From the NCBI GenBank assembly GCA_027717595.1, contig JALLOF010000025.1, positions 1-25,112 on the forward strand: 25,112 nt of DNA, written 5' to 3'. Made by a program: the position numbers and the translations under genes. Numbering within the stretch: position 1 is the stretch's first letter; each line of letters opens with the position of its first letter. Below, piece after piece: positions 1 through 8,189 of the stretch. The DNA comes from Nitrospinae bacterium AH_259_B05_G02_I21 (GTDB lineage: Bacteria; JADFOP01). Below the pieces are notes generated by a model. It had not been told where the DNA came from. It searched no databases and was given only the letters and a program-made list of their open reading frames with translations.

Positions 1-110
1 GAGGTCGTCGTGGACGAGCCGCACACGGCCCAGGCGGGGCCTGGAGCCAGGATTAAGGACACCCCCACGCACACCACCGCGGACACTAGAAAGGCCTTAA
101 ATCGTCCCAT
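1..110 (-). CDS. Secreted protein, N-terminal part only (runs off the left edge)
   Basis: The minus strand opens with ATG at 110, ten bases after a GGAGGA ribosome site that overlaps the end of the upstream lipoprotein gene. The 36 visible codons begin MGRFKAFLVSAVVCVG and form a typical Sec signal peptide: a short basic start, a hydrophobic core over residues 7-22, and a likely cleavage after AWA, leaving a mature start VCGSS. The gene continues outside the window, so its function is unknown. It lies last in the visible late operon, two bases after the lipoprotein gene. A late, exported product could be a lysis accessory or a cargo protein; nothing seen decides this. Confidence 0.6.
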   Translation of the reverse strand, partial: MGRFKAFLVSAVVCVGVSLILAPGPAWAVCGSSTTT

Positions 111-112
111 GA

Positions 113-301
113 TTATCTATTCCTCCATAGATCAATCCGTTCCGGGGTCTCGTGGCAGATCGTGACCGCGCCATCGCTGGAGACCATCGATGTCCCCGGC
201 GGCTGGTCACGGCACCAGTCCACCGGGGCGCAGCTACCAAGAACAATTGCGACCAGCAGTAGGAATGGGTAAAAAATGGCCCGTTTTTTACCTTTTTTCA
301 T
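113..301 (-). CDS. Small lipoprotein, 62 aa
   Basis: The product has a basic N-terminus (MKKGKKR), a hydrophobic stretch over residues 9-22 and a lipobox L-G-S-C with the modified cysteine at position 24. It should therefore be cut by signal peptidase II and tethered to a membrane. The mature part is only 39 residues and has two more cysteines. Its ATG overlaps the stop of the tail-tip gene (ATGA), with a GGAGGTG ribosome site inside that gene's last codons, so it is translationally coupled to the tail operon. Small lipoproteins in late operons can be Rz1-type spanins, but this one is not proline-rich and no Rz partner is adjacent. A superinfection-exclusion or moron role is equally possible. 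Confidence 0.6.
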   Translation of the reverse strand: MKKGKKRAIFYPFLLLVAIVLGSCAPVDWCRDQPPGTSMVSSDGAVTICHETPERIDLWRNR

Positions 302-2583
302 TTCACCTCCAGGGCCGCCACTTCCCAGGCTTCACTCTGGAAGCTCCGGGTGATGGAGACCACCTTGAAGAGGGGCCGGGGCGAGAGGGTGGCCAGCAGG
401 TCGATGTCGAGGTCTATGATGTCGCCCCGCTCGAGCGCGGCGGCCTTCGTCCAGGCGAGCGGCACGCGGGCCAGCAGGCGGGGCTCCTTGCGCTTGTCGA
501 TCAGTCTCTGGGCCACGTCGTCGGCGTGGGCCTGGACGCGGACGAACTCGAGCTGCGCCGCCAGCGGCCGGTTCCCGAAGCTGGTTTTCGATGTCGCATC
601 CTCTTTCTTGGCGACGCCCTCGAAGGCCTCCTGACGGTCGGTATTGAGCCCCGCGTCGTAGTTCCGGGAGAAGTGAGCCTCTACGATGTTGGCTATCTCG
701 TCGCGCTCGGTGAGCGCGCACTCCGGCTCGCTGATCAGGTCGCGGTCCTCGATCGTCACATCCGACGTGGGGGAGGGATCGTCGTAAAGCAGCCTATGGC
801 TGCCCGCCTCCCAGAACTGGTCTGAGCTGGCCTCCGCTGCAAGGCGGGCGAGGAGCTCGGCGGCCCCCCACTCGCGGTTGAGCATCCCCGCGCACTTCCA
901 GCCCTTCGTGGCGTAGGTCGTCCCGGAGGCCGAATACGAGGTCGAGTCGATCTCAGCGGCCGTCCTGCCCGCGAGCACCCTCTGGACGAACTCGACTGCG
1001 TGGTCGGGCCGCTCCAAGACCGTCCGGTCGGTGCCGGTTATCTCGCCGTCGGTGAGCCCGGTACACTCGGCCAGATCGTAGACGCCCTTGCCGTCGATGG
1101 TCACGGGCACGCGCACCGCCGCGTCGGCCCCGGCCGGGGCGCCCGCCAGGGTGACGACGTAGGTCACGTCGAGCCAGAGGTCGTAGATGCGAAGCCCATC
1201 TCCGGTATCGGGATGGATCTTGCAGGTCACGGTGCGGAGCAGCGCGCTCCACGAGAGCGGCGCGCCCCACGAGAGCTGCCTAGTGCTCACGCCGGCGGAG
1301 GAAAGCAGGATGCCGTCGATGTAGGCGTCGTTTTTGCCCACGATGTAGTTAGTCTCTTCGTAGGAATAGTTGCAAAAGTAGGTCGCAGCGATCACCTCGC
1401 CCAGGTTGGTGAGCGACCAGTTGGAGAGGTTGAGGTCGGCGTATGTTCCCACCGGAAGCACACCGCAGAGGGAGCGGCTCGCCTGCGCGTAGGTGGAGGT
1501 GTCGTTGATTGCCCCGTCTATGGCGTTGCCCTTGTTTTGAAAGCAAGCGTGGCCTCCCGTGGTCCCAGGCTTCTCCTGGTCGGTCGTCTCTGCGCTCTCG
1601 TGCTGGTGGCGCTCGATGATGGCCGGGACGTTGAGCTTGAGCGAGACGACCGAGCGGCCGGAGAGGAGCACCGTGTCCACCAGGTCGAGGGTGTACTCGC
1701 CCGCGCCGGCGAGCACGCCGGCGACCTTCACCGCGCTCACGCTCTCCATCGGAAAGGTGGGCCCGAGGTAGGTGTAGGTGCTCTTCTTCTCGAGCGCCGC
1801 CGCGCCCCTGTTGTGGAAGGCGGCAGCGGAGCCGCCCGATCCGCGCGTGAGGGTCGTGAGGTCGTTATTGCTCTTGCCCGTGTAGGCGATCTCCTCGGAG
1901 CCGATGATGACGGTGCCCGAGCTTGGGAAGCGCGAGGCGTCGGAGAGCTTGAGGGTTCCCGTCTCCACGCTCGTTATAAACTCGCGCAGCACGTCCCTCG
2001 CGCCCGCATCCACGGGCCAGACCGGGACGTTCTCGACCACTCCAATGGCGGGCCCGCAGACCCTTCCGACAGCCGAGGGATCGGCGTTGGGAAAGTCGGC
2101 CTCGTTTATCTTGTAGAGGTTTAGGGGGCTTCGCTGGGAGAACTCGATGCCCGAGACCTGGACGGCGACGGCGTCGGCGGTTATCGATGTCGCCCCCTCG
2201 GCCTCGCCGACGAAATCGGTGATGAGGTCGCCCGAGGCGTCGGCACCCTTGAGCCACCACTTCACGGTCACGGTGGCGAAGGCTATCTCGTGTGCGTGGA
2301 GGAGGTCCGAGAAGCGGGCGTAGGCGTCCACGCGCCTCGTGTTGGCGAGAGACAGGGTGAGCTCTCGCGGCTCGTTGGATTTCTCGATGTCGTCGAAGCC
2401 GCCCGCCACCTCGGGCAGCGCGCGCAGGAGCCCGAGGTAGTGGTTGCCGTCGGGGGCCGACAATATGGACTGGTCCGAGACCCGGAGCGTGAGCCCGTCG
2501 GCGAAGGCGATCGTCACCAGGCAGCGGGCGTCGATACCCCGCATCAAGGACTGGGCCGTGGCCGGGGCGGTGAGCGTCTTCAT
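298..2583 (-). CDS. Tail-tip / baseplate hub-like protein, 761 aa
   Basis: This is the largest protein in the window and the second gene after the tape measure, where siphophages encode the hub or tail-tip protein. The N-terminal part (about 10-190) looks like the tip proteins that form rings on the distal tail protein: short beta-rich segments and a region around residues 60-80 with the pattern DDIEKSNEPRELTLSLANT. A middle segment (about 360-480) has scattered aromatic and cysteine residues and may be an inserted beta domain. The C-terminal third (about 540-761) resembles hub proteins that build a continuous channel under the tail tube. No lysozyme or peptidase motif was seen. It starts four bases after the preceding gene's stop, with GGAGG upstream. 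The family call rests on position and general pattern. Confidence 0.6.
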   Translation of the reverse strand: MKTLTAPATAQSLMRGIDARCLVTIAFADGLTLRVSDQSILSAPDGNHYLGLLRALPEVAGGFDDIEKSNEPRELTLSLANTRRVDAYARFSDLLHAHEIAFATVTVKWWLKGADASGDLITDFVGEAEGATSITADAVAVQVSGIEFSQRSPLNLYKINEADFPNADPSAVGRVCGPAIGVVENVPVWPVDAGARDVLREFITSVETGTLKLSDASRFPSSGTVIIGSEEIAYTGKSNNDLTTLTRGSGGSAAAFHNRGAAALEKKSTYTYLGPTFPMESVSAVKVAGVLAGAGEYTLDLVDTVLLSGRSVVSLKLNVPAIIERHQHESAETTDQEKPGTTGGHACFQNKGNAIDGAINDTSTYAQASRSLCGVLPVGTYADLNLSNWSLTNLGEVIAATYFCNYSYEETNYIVGKNDAYIDGILLSSAGVSTRQLSWGAPLSWSALLRTVTCKIHPDTGDGLRIYDLWLDVTYVVTLAGAPAGADAAVRVPVTIDGKGVYDLAECTGLTDGEITGTDRTVLERPDHAVEFVQRVLAGRTAAEIDSTSYSASGTTYATKGWKCAGMLNREWGAAELLARLAAEASSDQFWEAGSHRLLYDDPSPTSDVTIEDRDLISEPECALTERDEIANIVEAHFSRNYDAGLNTDRQEAFEGVAKKEDATSKTSFGNRPLAAQLEFVRVQAHADDVAQRLIDKRKEPRLLARVPLAWTKAAALERGDIIDLDIDLLATLSPRPLFKVVSITRSFQSEAWEVAALEVK

Positions 2584-2587
2584 CGCC

Positions 2588-3406
2588 TTAGTTCGCCTCC
2601 ATGAGGCTTATCCTAAGAGCCCAGCTATCGTGGCTCGATAATACTGCCTGCATCGGGCGCGTGAGCTCCATCCAGTAGCGGGTGGCGTCGTCGTCTAAGT
2701 CCCAGTACCAAAACGGCTTGAGGCCGTCTGAAAGCTCGGCTTCTCTGCGCTCGAACACAACCTTGAACCAGGTCGGCACACGGCTGAGCTCTATGTCGAG
2801 CGTGCGCTGCGTTGAGCCGCGCTTGGCCTTGAAGGCCGCGCCGGACGGGCTGCGGTGGACCGTGATGTTGGGCTGCTTCGACCACGGCGCACCGTAGCGC
2901 CAGTTGCGCTCCAGCTCGTACTCGCGGGTCAAGAAGAGCTCGCCCACCTCTGGAGCCGATGATGGGGAGATGATGCGGAGCCGCCAGTAACGTGCGACCA
3001 GGCCCACGGCCTCCACAGGATACTGGTCCGCCTCCGGCACCCCTCCGGGCTTGCCCGGGCCGTGGCCGGCGATGGGAAGCTCGATCACCCCCGCCGCTGC
3101 TACAAAGGAGCCCGCTCCCCCGTCGTAGCCGCTCCAGGCGACCGCGTCGTCCGAGTATTCGAGGAAGCAGGTGAGCCCCACCAGGTTGTGGCCGGTTATC
3201 AACGCCCTGGTCACGCCGAACGTGCCGGACGCACCCTGGTCGGCCTGTATCTGCTTGTCGCCGGTGGCGTTGAGGGCCGTCCAGGGGAAGGCGAGGTCCC
3301 GATCGAAGAGGTGTTCCTTCGGGAACCCGCTGGCGGCATCGGTGACGGTCACCGTGACGCCGGCTTGCTCCAACAGGTTGGCGACGGCGAAGCGTACCAG
3401 GCCCAT
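2588..3406 (-). CDS. Distal tail-like minor tail protein, 272 aa
   Basis: The gene lies between the tape measure and the hub-like gene, the usual site of the distal tail protein that caps the tube. The N-terminal half (about 1-170) reads like a galactose-binding or discoidin-like beta-sandwich, including a motif ALITGHNL and a YWRLRI strand. Such domains occur in tail-tip proteins. The C-terminal part contains FWYWDLDDDATRYWMEL, reminiscent of the strand-rich ring domain of minor tail proteins. The start ATG lies three bases after the tape-measure stop, and the ribosome site AGGG lies inside the tape-measure gene's last codons. The role is inferred from order and fold-like patterns, not a confident family match. 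Confidence 0.5.
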   Translation of the reverse strand: MGLVRFAVANLLEQAGVTVTVTDAASGFPKEHLFDRDLAFPWTALNATGDKQIQADQGASGTFGVTRALITGHNLVGLTCFLEYSDDAVAWSGYDGGAGSFVAAAGVIELPIAGHGPGKPGGVPEADQYPVEAVGLVARYWRLRIISPSSAPEVGELFLTREYELERNWRYGAPWSKQPNITVHRSPSGAAFKAKRGSTQRTLDIELSRVPTWFKVVFERREAELSDGLKPFWYWDLDDDATRYWMELTRPMQAVLSSHDSWALRISLMEAN

Positions 3407-3409
3407 GAC

Positions 3410-5230
3410 TCATGCGGCCCTCCGATTGTGGTAGGCGACGATCTTGGCGATCACCCGCCCATCGAGGTTGACGGGCACTACGATGGTGATCACTCCCATA
3501 CCCTCGGCCGCCATGAGACGGTCGAGCTCCGCCTGGACTTCGGGGCTTCGCTGGTCTCTGCGTGCCGGCACGACGAGCTCCCTGCCAGCCTCGCCGCCGA
3601 TGAGCGCCGTTGGGCCGGTGAGGACCGCGCCGTGCTGGGCAAAAGAAACACCGCCGCTGAATCCCAAATCCCGGAGCCTGCTCAGGATGCGAAAACCGCC
3701 GCCGGCAGCCTGGCGTCTCGGGTCGCTGGCAGGAAGTCGCAATAGGCCAAGGAGATCGGCTATTGGGCCCCGGCCAAATGCCGCTGCTGCTGCTGCCGAC
3801 TCTCGAGCCGCCGCTGCGTTGCGGACGAGGGCATCGGTAGTCTCGTCCACGAAGCCCTTCAAGACCTTCTGCTTATCGGCGAAATCGCCAGCCGCCCTGC
3901 CGGCGTCGTCGAGGGCAGGGGTGAGCCTGATGACCTCTGCCGTCGTTCGATCTATGGACGGAGCCGCCGCCTCTATATCGCGGATGGCGGCAGACGTTCG
4001 CGCAGCGGCGCTCCCGACACGCTCGAACTGGGGAACGATGGCGGCGCGAAACTCGCCGAGCGCACCCTGGACTTTTTTTATTCCCCGGTCCCATGCCTCG
4101 AACTGCTCGGCGATCTGCACGAGCGCTTCGGCCGACTCGACAACCATCTCAAGCTGCGCCGTCCGGGCCAGGGCAATGGAGCGGACGGTCTCTTCTGAGA
4201 CGATCCCCAGCCGCTGGCCCACGCTAGCCACCCCTTGTACGGCTCCCAGGATGAAGGCCAGGCCTCGACGGTAGATTTCAACCGTCTTTGTCACGACGGC
4301 CCGGCTCGTCAGCCAGGCTTTGCCCACGATGTTGATGGCCTGGACGAGGAACCCGAGGACGCTGACCATCCCCCTGAGCACAGGCGCGGCGACGTTGTGC
4401 GTCTCGACCCATCTCTGGATCTGCTCCGCGTACTCCGTCGCCAGGGCGATCAGCGGCCTCAGCGTAGGCATGAACTGAAAGCCGATGACCTCCAGGATAT
4501 CGCCTAACGTCGACTTGAATCTCCCCGTTCCCAGGCGGGCCTTCTCAGCCGCCTCCGCCTGCCCCCCGAACCTCGCACTCAAGAGCTCGACTATCGCCGC
4601 CGCCTTCTGCGCCTCAGTCCCGGTAGTTATGATCTCGCTCTGCGTTTTGGTCAGTACGATGCCGTACCGTGACAGCGTTGCGATTTGGCCGCTCATGGCC
4701 TTCCCTACCAGCAACGCGGCCGTGTTGAGGTCAATCCCCTGGGCTGTAGCAAAGTCCAGGATAGCGGGGGTCAGGGCCCTGATACTTTTTTCCGAAACCT
4801 GGAAGGTGCCTATAAGGGCCATCATAGAAATGGTCGCCTCGTCGCCGATGCCGGTGGTCTTCTGAAGCTCACCGGCGTAGGCCTTTAGCCTCTCCAGGGC
4901 TCCAGGCGCATTTTCCGCCACGGTCGCCAGCGCCAGGGCGAGCCTGGTCTCCGCCTGTGCCTGCTCGTTGGTCACGTCTATGATGTTAGATATGAGGGCT
5001 CTGGCCCCCAGCGCGACGAGCAGGGCCCCTACGGCCCCTCTGATGCTGAATATCGCGCGGCCCAGCGCCTGCATGGATCGCCTCACGCGGGCGCCGACGG
5101 AGCCGATCTTCTTCAGCGCGCGCGAGCCGCGAGTGCCGAGGCGCGTGAGGGACCGCTCGGCCTTCACCGACGCGCGAGATACGTCCTCGCGCCCGCCGAT
5201 TTTGATTGTGACGTCGAAGCCGCTGGCCAT
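3410..5230 (-). CDS. Tail tape measure protein, 606 aa
   Basis: The protein is long, alanine-rich and mostly helical, with a basic helical N-terminus (residues 15-60), hydrophobic segments at about 55-85 and 285-310, and a C-terminus ending in a beta region. The central part (about 100-260) has the typical tape-measure core, including a GKAMSGQIATLSRYGI stretch. It follows the frameshifted tail chaperone directly and its ATG shares one base with that gene's -1 frame stop (TGATG), the standard order in siphophages. From the rule of about 0.15 nm of tail per residue, a tail near 90 nm would be expected (inference). No muramidase or peptidase domain was noticed. Confidence 0.85.
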   Translation of the reverse strand: MASGFDVTIKIGGREDVSRASVKAERSLTRLGTRGSRALKKIGSVGARVRRSMQALGRAIFSIRGAVGALLVALGARALISNIIDVTNEQAQAETRLALALATVAENAPGALERLKAYAGELQKTTGIGDEATISMMALIGTFQVSEKSIRALTPAILDFATAQGIDLNTAALLVGKAMSGQIATLSRYGIVLTKTQSEIITTGTEAQKAAAIVELLSARFGGQAEAAEKARLGTGRFKSTLGDILEVIGFQFMPTLRPLIALATEYAEQIQRWVETHNVAAPVLRGMVSVLGFLVQAINIVGKAWLTSRAVVTKTVEIYRRGLAFILGAVQGVASVGQRLGIVSEETVRSIALARTAQLEMVVESAEALVQIAEQFEAWDRGIKKVQGALGEFRAAIVPQFERVGSAAARTSAAIRDIEAAAPSIDRTTAEVIRLTPALDDAGRAAGDFADKQKVLKGFVDETTDALVRNAAAARESAAAAAAFGRGPIADLLGLLRLPASDPRRQAAGGGFRILSRLRDLGFSGGVSFAQHGAVLTGPTALIGGEAGRELVVPARRDQRSPEVQAELDRLMAAEGMGVITIVVPVNLDGRVIAKIVAYHNRRAA

Positions 5231-5888
5231 CAGCTCTTCATCCTCTCCTCATGCATCTTCGCTGCAGCCCCTTCCAGCACGACCAGGGCACGCCACTCGG
5301 CCTCCGAGAGGTCGTCGGGCCCATACTTGCACCCGGCCATGATGCGGTTGCGAATCGAAACGATGTGGTGCGCCCAGGGCTCGACGAGCGCCTCCTCATC
5401 GCTGATATCGAGGGGGCAGTCGTCGCACCCTTCAGGGTCGATCTGTCGCTTGATACAGCCTTCTTCACCGGGGCACTCCCTGGCCTCTAGGATTCGGCGG
5501 AAGGCTGACGTGAGTTTTTTACCGGACCCTCTTCATCGTCGACGGCCACGTCGCTGAGAGCCGTGACGGCCTCGACCTTGTGGAGCAGCGGGACGTGGTC
5601 TTTCCAGTCCGGCTGTTCTGCATCTAGAGGCAACCCGTTAATCGTGTAGCCCTCGACGTTGACGGCAACCTGGTTCCAGAGCCACTCATCGATCTCGGCC
5701 GGGGAGTTTTTCATCGATACTTTTCCGCGACGGCGAACGTTGACTTCGCTCCGCCTCTTGCTGTAAGTGCGGAGCTCCGAGGCCGTCGGCTGCCTGAGCA
5801 CGTGGAAGAGCGTGTACTCGACGCCGCCCTTCTCGGCGACCAGCTTGATTCTCTCCTCGCCTCCTGCGCTGACTTCAAATCCCGCCAT
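5230..5888 (-). CDS. Tail assembly chaperone, -1 frameshift product (G-T type), 219 aa
   Basis: Reading starts at ATG 5888 (GGAGGA upstream) and stays in frame for 125 codons to the heptamer A AAA AAC (5520-5514), split by the zero frame as GTA AAA AAC. A -1 slip there opens 94 further codons with no stop, ending at TGA 5232-5230, which overlaps the tape-measure ATG. The extension has protein-like composition: a cysteine cluster (C-x5-C, then C-D-D-C) and a helical C-terminus with the pattern DDLSEAEWRALVVLEGAA. Its only internal ATG (5340) has no ribosome site, so frameshifting is the best explanation. In lambda and Mu-type phages the short and long chaperones bind the tape measure before the tube polymerises. 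Confidence 0.85.
5487..5888 (-). CDS. Tail assembly chaperone, short (zero-frame) product, 133 aa
   Basis: This is the major product of the chaperone gene, made by ribosomes that do not slip. It shares its first 125 residues with the 219-residue form and ends eight codons after the slippery site at TAG. The start has GGAGGA eight bases upstream, inside a 12-base gap after the tail tube gene. The sequence is charged and probably folds as a small alpha/beta domain; a WLWNQVAVNVEG stretch near residue 60-75 is the most conserved-looking part. In siphophages this protein coats the tape measure and is absent from the virion. Confidence 0.8.
   Translation of the reverse strand: MAGFEVSAGGEERIKLVAEKGGVEYTLFHVLRQPTASELRTYSKRRSEVNVRRRGKVSMKNSPAEIDEWLWNQVAVNVEGYTINGLPLDAEQPDWKDHVPLLHKVEAVTALSDVAVDDEEGPVKNSRQPSAES
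5514..5520 (-). promoter_or_regulatory. Programmed -1 ribosomal frameshift slippery site
   Basis: The minus strand reads A AAA AAC, the canonical X-XXY-YYZ heptamer, in the correct phase with the chaperone frame and eight codons before its stop. Both re-paired codons are AAA. The following -1 frame stays open up to the tape-measure start. No clear stimulatory hairpin was identified by eye. Confidence 0.85.
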
Positions 5889-5900
5889 AATTGATTCCTC

Positions 5901-6920
5901 CTAGTTCAGCAGCGCCGCGGTGTTATTGCGCACTGTGATGTCGAGCGGGTAGCCACTCGAAGAGTCGTGAAAGACGTTGGCCTCGATGGAGTAGAGAGCC
6001 ATCCCGTCCTCGAAGCCTATGGGCAGGGCCCGGTAGGCGAGTCTGGGGACTGTGATCGTGAGCGTGTGCTTGTAGGTGGTCGAGATGACCGCCCCGACGG
6101 ACGTGATGATGGCCTTGAGATAGTCGTTCGCCTCCAGGTGGTCGCGCTCGACCGCATCGGCCACGAGCAGCTGGAATGCCAGCTCCACCTCGCGCCTCTG
6201 GCCGTACTCGAGCCTGCCCCTGTATAGCCCGCTCCCCGGAAAGTAGCCGTCGTCCTCCATGGGGTTGTTGTTGACGCCGAGAGTGAAGCCCTTAATGCGC
6301 GATGAGACGTCCACCTCGCTGCCCGTCGGACCCACCTGGAAGGTCACCCCGCTCATCCGAAGGAACGAGCCCGCCGTGACCGACGGTATGGTTTTCGTCG
6401 AGGCCTCCCTGTAGCCCGAGCCGATCAGGTTGGCGGCGAGCTGCAGCCGCTGGTTTATCTCGCCCGACATCTCAAAGTCGGCGATCGCCATATCCCGGTA
6501 GAGGCTCTTGAGCGTCGTGCCGCTGATGGGGTTCTCAACGATGCTGGTCACCGGCAGCTCCTTCGTGTTCGTCATGAAGCGACACTGGTGATCGTAAACC
6601 GTGGGGTTCCCCCCGGCATCGGGCTGGCTGGTCGTAACCTGGCCGAGTCCAAAGGCGGAGACCCACGCAGCCACTAGGCTCGTCATATCGAAGCTACGGG
6701 CCAGCCTCACATCCCACCGCTCGATCTCCTGGCTCTGCTGGAACTCCTGGCCGCGTCCGGCCTGCTCCGCGTCGGTCTCGATCGTCGGGGTGCGCACGAC
6801 GGCGTCGGGCCCCTTGAACGGAGTCGCCAGGGTGAGATCGACGTCGGCGAGCTTCGTGCCGTAGGCCGTCTGCTTCTTGGTGGAAAACGCCCAAAGGACG
6901 TCAAAGTCGCGCTCGCTCAT
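5901..6920 (-). CDS. Major tail tube protein, 339 aa
   Basis: The protein is beta-rich and has features of siphophage tube proteins: an N-terminal arm, a central RIKGFTLGVNNNP segment near residues 210-222, and a closing beta region. It lies directly before the tail chaperone, as tube genes usually do. Its ATG overlaps the stop of the preceding small gene (ATGA), with GGAGGGG five bases upstream. No tail-sheath gene lies next to it, and in a contractile phage such as Mu the sheath would be here. This argues for a non-contractile tail. At 339 residues it is longer than many tube proteins, so it may carry an extra surface domain. Confidence 0.75.
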   Translation of the reverse strand: MSERDFDVLWAFSTKKQTAYGTKLADVDLTLATPFKGPDAVVRTPTIETDAEQAGRGQEFQQSQEIERWDVRLARSFDMTSLVAAWVSAFGLGQVTTSQPDAGGNPTVYDHQCRFMTNTKELPVTSIVENPISGTTLKSLYRDMAIADFEMSGEINQRLQLAANLIGSGYREASTKTIPSVTAGSFLRMSGVTFQVGPTGSEVDVSSRIKGFTLGVNNNPMEDDGYFPGSGLYRGRLEYGQRREVELAFQLLVADAVERDHLEANDYLKAIITSVGAVISTTYKHTLTITVPRLAYRALPIGFEDGMALYSIEANVFHDSSSGYPLDITVRNNTAALLN

Positions 6921-7150
6921 GCTTGCCCCTCCTCTGCCCTAGAAGGCCCCTCAGGTGGCGCCACAGGCGCTTTGTCGGGCCGTTTGGGGGCCTTGGGCTT
7001 ATCCTTCGTGAAGAAGCCCGTCGGCTCAATGATGCGGCACTCGGCCTCGTTCACCTCGAAGGGCTCATCGGCCCTCAGAAACGTCTTGTCGTATTCTCCT
7101 GCTCGGATGCTTACCTCGTCCGGCGCTTCCGGCTTAAGCCACACCTTCAT
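6917..7150 (-). CDS. Small acidic/proline-rich phage protein, 77 aa (Mu gp38 position)
   Basis: The first 45 residues look like a compact beta domain (MKVWLKPEAP... RIIEPTGFF), followed by a lysine/proline-rich tail that is probably disordered. It sits between the DUF1834 gene and the tube gene. In Mu the equivalent position holds gp38 (DUF2635), also a very short protein starting with a beta strand, so a distant relationship is possible but unproven. GAGGAGG lies six bases before its ATG, overlapping the end of the DUF1834 gene. It overlaps the tube gene by four bases. Confidence 0.6.
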   Translation of the reverse strand: MKVWLKPEAPDEVSIRAGEYDKTFLRADEPFEVNEAECRIIEPTGFFTKDKPKAPKRPDKAPVAPPEGPSRAEEGQA

Positions 7151-7160
7151 GACCGCCTCC

Positions 7161-7634
7161 TCAAGTTTGCTCGAAGTCGAGGCTTATCTCGTAGACCGCC
7201 TCGTAGATGGACGCCTCGCGGGTGTTGACCACAAACCGCTCGGCAACCGGCTCGGCGGGCCCGACGTTCGGGGTGACTATCTTGTTTGCCAGCAAACCCC
7301 GCACGTCGCGCAGCATCTGGTACGTCCCGACCATCGCCACGTCGCCGCGCCGCTGTGCCTTCTCGCCCCTGAGATTCCTCGAGGCCACGAGGACCCGAAA
7401 CCGCATCCGCTCGTCAAACACACCTTTAGCGAGCTTGGTGTATTGGCTCGTGTCGTAGACGATTAGGACTGCCGGGAAGAGCTTGAGCACTTTCTGCAGG
7501 TCCTCGTCCTCGAGCTCGCCCTGATAGCTATCCACAATCCGGGCATACCCTCCGGCGCCGACGGGTCCGATGGGAGACTGGTCGAGCTGCGCAATAATCG
7601 CGTCCTCTACCTGGACGATTGTCTCGTTCGGCAT
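7161..7634 (-). CDS. DUF1834 / Mu gp37-like protein, 157 aa
   Basis: The sequence fits the DUF1834 (Mu gp37) family: an N-terminal VEDAIIAQL helix, then a SYQGELEDEDLQKVL segment near residues 36-50, a FPAVLIVYD strand, an ASRNLRGE loop and a C-terminal beta region. In Mu-like phages it lies between the DUF1320 gene and the tail tube or sheath and probably acts at the head-tail junction or as a tail terminator. The ATG lies one base after the stop of the virion morphogenesis gene, with GGGAGTG upstream. The length is usual for the family. Confidence 0.8.
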   Translation of the reverse strand: MPNETIVQVEDAIIAQLDQSPIGPVGAGGYARIVDSYQGELEDEDLQKVLKLFPAVLIVYDTSQYTKLAKGVFDERMRFRVLVASRNLRGEKAQRRGDVAMVGTYQMLRDVRGLLANKIVTPNVGPAEPVAERFVVNTREASIYEAVYEISLDFEQT

Positions 7635-7635
7635 C

Positions 7636-8085
7636 TCAGCTCACTCCCGCCAGGTGCTCGCCTATGAAGCGGCCGATCACGCGCACGTCGCTCTCCTGGA
7701 AGATGGAGTACGGCCGCGCCGGGATCGTCGTCGCAAGGCCCCTGCCGGCCTGCCCGCCGCGCTGGTGGATGCGGGCGTAGATGAGGTTTGTGCCCACGTC
7801 GAGCCGGTCCCTGCCCACCTTGAAAGTGATAGAGCCCATGAGGCGTGCCGAGTCGATCAGAATCTTAGTTTTCGGCGCCTTCGCCTTCAGGGTGGCCGGC
7901 TTGAGCGGGGTCCACTTTTTGGGCCTGCCGCCGACTTTGAAGTTGCGCCGGATGGAACCCATCATGTGGACGCCGCCGGCTCTGAGGGGCACGGAGAGGT
8001 CTAAGGCCCGCTCCCGGATGCGCCGGATCACGCCTTCGGCCAGGCCGAGACCTTCAAAATTTATCTCAACATCGAATCCAGCCAC
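7636..8085 (-). CDS. Phage virion morphogenesis protein (Mu gpG-like), 149 aa
   Basis: The protein carries the signature of the phage virion morphogenesis family (Mu gpG, P2 gpS): GRPKKWTPLKPATLKAK, then ILIDSARLMGSI, NLIYARIHQRGG and the ending IPARPYSIF. These proteins act in tail completion or head-tail joining. I place the start at GTG 8085, which has GGGAGG seven bases upstream and gives the natural N-terminus (M)AGFDVEINFEG. An ATG at 8121 would add 12 residues but lacks a good ribosome site. In Mu itself gpG is encoded between the F and I genes; here it lies after DUF1320, a rearrangement. Confidence 0.85.
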   Translation of the reverse strand: MAGFDVEINFEGLGLAEGVIRRIRERALDLSVPLRAGGVHMMGSIRRNFKVGGRPKKWTPLKPATLKAKAPKTKILIDSARLMGSITFKVGRDRLDVGTNLIYARIHQRGGQAGRGLATTIPARPYSIFQESDVRVIGRFIGEHLAGVS

Positions 8086-8189
8086 AGGGTGGCCTCCCAG
8101 GATGGCCTCTCGGTCTGCCATCAGCCATCGTCATGTTGATCTCCCCTGCAATAGTCTGGTTGCCACCATCCAAGGCGCTTGCGGCACTC

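Noticed and set aside
1000-2124. 374-codon plus-strand frame inside the tail-tip gene
   Set aside because: It is rich in Arg, Gly, Val and His, the usual shadow of a GC-rich coding strand, and the minus frame is a full, sensible phage protein.
5238-5468. 76-codon frame between the tail chaperone and tape measure
   Set aside because: It lies in the third frame, has a serine/arginine-rich composition typical of a shadow, and overlaps the -1 chaperone extension, which is better supported.
8066-8134. 22-codon frame with GGGGAGAT before its ATG, overlapping the start of the gpG-like gene
   Set aside because: The ribosome site is good, but the product is glycine/proline/arginine-rich without character and the frame ends 20 bases inside the next gene. 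It may help coupling but is not listed as a gene.
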